Positions 22,882-25,912 of a DNA stretch of 25,912 nucleotides are shown here, piece by piece. Position numbers and translations under genes: made by a program. A model generated the notes under the pieces. The model made no database searches, was not told the DNA's origin, and worked only from the letters and a program-made list of their open reading frames with translations. Location: the NCBI GenBank assembly GCA_045125095.1, contig JBGVMW010000330.1:1-25912 (forward strand), read 5' to 3'. The stretch's first letter is position 1, and each line of letters begins with the position of its first letter. The DNA is from JBGVMW01 sp045125095 (GTDB lineage: Bacteria > Bacillota > Clostridia > Lachnospirales > Lachnospiraceae).

Positions 22882-23685
22882 CTAATTCCCTGTACTCTTA
22901 TATCGCTTCACGCTGATTCGCCAGAACACATACGCAGCAATATAAATCACAACACCAACCACCGGCGCCATGTACATATACATCTCATTATAGTTTTCCA
23001 TATCTTCTTTCCTAAGTAAATACTGTGCCGGAAAATAATTTACAAATGCAAACGGCACTACATAAATCATAAGTCCCTGTATCAATTTGCTGTAAATGCT
23101 GATTGGATAGCCGGCAAATTTTCTCATATTCCAATAGAAAATCTCCCGGATACTGTTGGTTTCTACAAAATAAAAACTAAGTGCTGAAAAAAAGATAAAC
23201 ATGCCACCTTGTATCAGCACACCGCCAATAATGGCGCCCACATAATAGAGGATCGTCAATACATCCCACTGTATTCCCACTCTGCCGGCAGAAAATAAAA
23301 ACAAGACAATCCCAAGTGTTCCGTGTCCTGCCGATGCCATCAAGTCCGCATTGTTGAGTATCAATTGAAATAACAAGCCTCTTGGTCTTACTACGAGCCT
23401 GTCAAACCTTCCTTCCCGTATCATGCTTGAGAAATCCCGCAAATCCGCAAACAAAGAAACCACCAAAGCATAGGTCAAGAATAAAATGCTGAACAGAAAT
23501 AGCATCTCATTTACATTCCATCCTTTAATTTTATCGAACTTAAGCAACGCTAAATAAATCACAATGATATTTGTGGATTCTCTCACAAAAACAGCCAGTG
23601 TGGCAACTACGGTATCTACACGATACTGCATTCTTGTGTGAATACTCATTTTTAGCGATTGCAGTGCAATTCTTACTTCTCCCAC
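22882..23685 (-). CDS. ABC-2 type permease (second of two)
   Basis: Six-helix membrane protein of 267 residues, ABC-2/DUF990-type exporter subunit. The region MIREGRFDRLVVRPRGLLFQ (about 92-111) is the usual amphipathic segment of this family, and YPISIYSKLIQGLMIYVVPF followed by AFVNYFPAQYLL is a common C-terminal pattern. The start is GTG at 23685 with AAGGAGG eight bases before it; the stop of the preceding permease lies four bases upstream. The two permeases probably form a heterodimer with one or both upstream ATPases. The substrate is unknown. Confidence 0.88.
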   Translation of the reverse strand: MGEVRIALQSLKMSIHTRMQYRVDTVVATLAVFVRESTNIIVIYLALLKFDKIKGWNVNEMLFLFSILFLTYALVVSLFADLRDFSSMIREGRFDRLVVRPRGLLFQLILNNADLMASAGHGTLGIVLFLFSAGRVGIQWDVLTILYYVGAIIGGVLIQGGMFIFFSALSFYFVETNSIREIFYWNMRKFAGYPISIYSKLIQGLMIYVVPFAFVNYFPAQYLLRKEDMENYNEMYMYMAPVVGVVIYIAAYVFWRISVKRYKSTGN

Positions 23686-23689
23686 TACA

Positions 23690-24478
23690 TCAACCTCCTT
23701 GTACTACGAGTTTTTTAACACCCTTTTTCCAGAACACATTTGCAATAACTCCCAGAATCACAATCCATAGAAGCTGTATCGCCATTTCAGATAACATATT
23801 CATTCCGCTTAATTCACCCAGATAAATCTGCACTGGTGTAAAATAAATGGATTCAAATGGTGTGAAGGAAATCATTTTCCTAAGGGCTTCCGGCATAAAC
23901 CACAAGGGTAACAACGCACCGGAAAGAATATTTACAAATACATTTTTAATCGTGATAATGCCCCACACACTAAACAACCAAAAGCTCCATGTCTGTACGA
24001 TAAAGCTTATCAGCCACAATATCAGATATCCAAGCATGATGCTTACAAACATCATCAAAAGATGAATGACACTTTTCGGTGGACACAGGGTAGTGTATAA
24101 CGCAGTAAATAACACTGCCGGTAAGCAATTAAATACGATTTTAAACAAACCTTCTCCAATATTTTCAGATAACATTCGCAAGGTAAAATTAACCGGCTTC
24201 AAAAATTCATTCGTTATTGTGCCATCATGTATTTTATCCTGCAGAAACATTTCATTGTACTTAAATGCATTGTCTAATCCTAAAGAAATAACAAAGTTAG
24301 TGGCAACCATGGGAAATGTAATACCATTCATTTCAGTTGCATTCCCATACAATGCACGATAAATGCACAAATATACTACTATGGTCATCGCTGTATTTAC
24401 GATTCCCATAAAAAATTCCAGTCTATATGCCATCTTATTTTGAAATTGTTTGATGGCAAATTCTATATAGGTTCTCAT
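23690..24478 (-). CDS. ABC-2 type permease (first of two)
   Basis: Six-helix membrane protein of 262 residues, partner of the next gene. MRTYIEFAIKQFQNKMAYRL at the N-terminus is a typical elbow-helix start, and DGTITNEFLKPVNFTLRMLS (about 85-104) matches the equivalent segment of its partner. The ATG at 24478 is chosen because GGAGG lies eight bases before it; an ATG 15 bases upstream overlaps that ribosome site. The 75-base gap to the ATPase gene shows no terminator. Confidence 0.88.
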   Translation of the reverse strand: MRTYIEFAIKQFQNKMAYRLEFFMGIVNTAMTIVVYLCIYRALYGNATEMNGITFPMVATNFVISLGLDNAFKYNEMFLQDKIHDGTITNEFLKPVNFTLRMLSENIGEGLFKIVFNCLPAVLFTALYTTLCPPKSVIHLLMMFVSIMLGYLILWLISFIVQTWSFWLFSVWGIITIKNVFVNILSGALLPLWFMPEALRKMISFTPFESIYFTPVQIYLGELSGMNMLSEMAIQLLWIVILGVIANVFWKKGVKKLVVQGG

Positions 24479-24553
24479 AGGTTTCTCCTCCATTTGAAAT
24501 ACGGTAATAGGAGCAAGTTTTCATGAACAGTATTCTGTCAGGCAATATTTACC

Positions 24554-25510
24554 TTACCGCTTTGCTGTTTCTAAGGAAACTTTTCCCTCATAAATATCAC
24601 GAATAATGCCGTCAATTTCCGGCTCGCAGATAGAAATATCTTTTATGCAATGCTCCGAAAACAGCTGTTCCATTACTTCATTCATAGGTGTTTCATTCAC
24701 TTGAAACGTTTTTATTTCCTTTTGTCCATTTTCTAAGAGGATTTCAATCGTCTTTGTATTAGCATATTTGCTTTTGATTTCCTCAATGCTTCCATCGTAT
24801 ATCTTGTTGCCGGCATCAATAATGATAAGCCGTTCACATACTTTTTCAATATCCTGCATATCATGAGTTGTGAAAATAATGGTGGTCTGATCCGTTTCAT
24901 TCATGTATTTTACAAACTCACGAATCTTTTCTTTTGCGACTACATCTAATCCAATGGTCGGTTCATCAAAGAAAACGATTTCCGGTGAGTGAAGCAGTGC
25001 AGCGACAATGTCTCCTCTCATTCGTTGTCCTAATGACAATTGCCTTACCGGCTGGTTGATAAAATCCTCCATGTCCAGTAAGCGGGTAAATTTATGTAAA
25101 TTTTCTTCATAAACATCCTGTGGTATTTTGTAAATGTACTTCATCAGTTCAAAGCTTTCAATCAACGGCAAATCCCAATTCAGCTGCGATTTCTGTCCAA
25201 AGACAACACCGATATTTTTGACATACTGCTTTCTCTGTTTATAAGGTACGAAGCCATCAATTATGACACTACCGTCATCCGGATACAGAATGCCCGAAAG
25301 CATCTTGACTGTAGTGGATTTTCCTGCACCATTTGGTCCAATGAATCCCACAATTTCTCCTTTTTTGATTGTGAAGCTGATGTCATCCACTGCCTTCTTT
25401 ACCACATATTCACGCCGAAACAGGTGCTTTAGTGAATTTCCCATGCCTTCATTACGCTTTGCTATTTTGTAATAGCGTTTTACATTGCTGACCTCAATCA
25501 TGTTCTCCAT
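24554..25510 (-). CDS. ABC-2 exporter ATP-binding protein
   Basis: Cytoplasmic ATPase of 318 residues. Walker A GPNGAGKST (about 58-66), Q-loop GVVFGQKSQLNWDLPLIESF, signature LSLGQRMRGDIVAALLHSPE (LSLGQ rather than LSGGQ, common in this subfamily), Walker B IVFFDEPTIGLD and switch His (FTTHDMQDIEKVC) are present. A C-terminal domain of about 80 residues follows. GGGAGGAG lies seven bases before the ATG. The start overlaps the end of another ATPase gene by 17 bases, so the operon has two ATPases. Confidence 0.93.
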   Translation of the reverse strand: MENMIEVSNVKRYYKIAKRNEGMGNSLKHLFRREYVVKKAVDDISFTIKKGEIVGFIGPNGAGKSTTVKMLSGILYPDDGSVIIDGFVPYKQRKQYVKNIGVVFGQKSQLNWDLPLIESFELMKYIYKIPQDVYEENLHKFTRLLDMEDFINQPVRQLSLGQRMRGDIVAALLHSPEIVFFDEPTIGLDVVAKEKIREFVKYMNETDQTTIIFTTHDMQDIEKVCERLIIIDAGNKIYDGSIEEIKSKYANTKTIEILLENGQKEIKTFQVNETPMNEVMEQLFSEHCIKDISICEPEIDGIIRDIYEGKVSLETAKR

Positions 25511-25912
25511 TGTAAAACTCCTCCCTCTTATATATCTCTTTGATTGTCTCCTTCAGATTTGGCTCCACAAGTTTTAAGTCCTCTATCACACACTTGTCCG
25601 TGACGTACCTGACCAGTTCTGTCTTTTCTATTTCCCTGTTATCAAAATAGATACGAAATCTCTCTCCATCCATCACCAATCTTCGAACCGGCAAATCCTC
25701 GAAATCCGGAAAAAGATTGTCCTTTGATATCATTTCTAATTGATACAGCGGTGCATATTCCCTCATGATTCGTTCCATGCTTCCGTCAAAAATAATTCTT
25801 CCTTCATCAATTAGCAAAACCCTGTCACAGAGTCGTTGTACCTCCATCAGATTATGATTTGTGTAAATCATGGTCGTTCTTTTCTCACATTTTATCTGTT
25901 GTAAATACGCCA
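25494..25912 (-). CDS. ABC transporter ATP-binding protein, 3' part only
   Basis: The C-terminal 138 or so residues of a second ABC-2 ATPase; the gene continues past the right edge. What is visible is the region around the switch His (CEKRTTMIYTNHNLMEVQRL, with His in TNHN) and the LIDEGRIIFDGS stretch, then a C-terminal domain (PVRRLVMDGERFRIYFDNRE) like that of the next gene. The ATG at 25871 is internal, since the frame stays open to the edge. Walker motifs lie outside the window. The pair may work as an ATPase heterodimer. Confidence 0.85.
   Translation of the reverse strand, partial: AYLQQIKCEKRTTMIYTNHNLMEVQRLCDRVLLIDEGRIIFDGSMERIMREYAPLYQLEMISKDNLFPDFEDLPVRRLVMDGERFRIYFDNREIEKTELVRYVTDKCVIEDLKLVEPNLKETIKEIYKREEFYNGEHD

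Noticed and set aside
1..25912. CRISPR arrays, tRNA or rRNA genes
   Set aside because: No regularly spaced short direct repeats and no tRNA or rRNA core sequences were seen on either strand.

Overview
The window is chromosomal DNA of a low-GC, spore-forming, flagellated anaerobe of the Clostridia, most likely family Lachnospiraceae. The evidence is the set of genes: spoIID, spoIIQ and spoVT in a row, a Lachnospiraceae-type flagellin beginning MVVQHNLQAMN, adjacent dnaE and pfkA, strong AGGAGG ribosome sites and many GTG/TTG starts. The genus cannot be fixed from this sequence alone.

Layout. 1-385: intergenic DNA with a small repeat element and a long hairpin. 386-8124 (all minus): SleB-like cell wall hydrolase, TrmH/SpoU RNA methyltransferase, TrkA-type potassium regulator, pfkA and dnaE, with a palindromic MITE-like element between trkA and pfkA. 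8461-10002 (plus): a secreted Ig/FN3-type surface protein. 10074-11137: a decayed Rpn nuclease/transposase gene between two 50-bp repeats. 11229-13004 (minus): flagellin fliC and, upstream of it, csrA. 13081-13937: an 857-bp segment bounded by 29-bp inverted repeats and carrying a tyrosine recombinase plus an outward sigma-D (sigma-28) promoter. 14210-16611 (minus): spoIIQ, spoIID, spoVT. 16577-18699: an AbiEi/AbiEii toxin-antitoxin island bounded by perfect 112-bp direct repeats made of the spoVT promoter and first codons. 18889-21329 (plus): a polar amino acid ABC importer. 21585-22751 (minus): an MFS permease. 22882-25912 (minus): an ABC-2 exporter operon with two ATPases and two permeases, running off the right edge.

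The most interesting part is 11229-13950. The inverted repeats, resident recombinase and sigma-D promoter have the same layout as the Salmonella Hin flagellar switch, but with a tyrosine recombinase in place of a serine recombinase. In the orientation shown, the promoter points away from csrA-fliC into a hairpin terminator, so the flagellin operon is probably OFF. Inversion would aim the promoter at csrA-fliC and break the terminator. The fliC leader also carries CsrA-type binding sites, which suggests a second, translational layer of control.

The second notable feature is the AbiE island. It sits exactly between two identical copies of the spoVT 5' end, so spoVT still has its forespore-type promoter, while the other copy points into the toxin-antitoxin operon after a 21-codon spoVT remnant. 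This reads as a site-specific or recombination-driven insertion that preserves the host sporulation gene.
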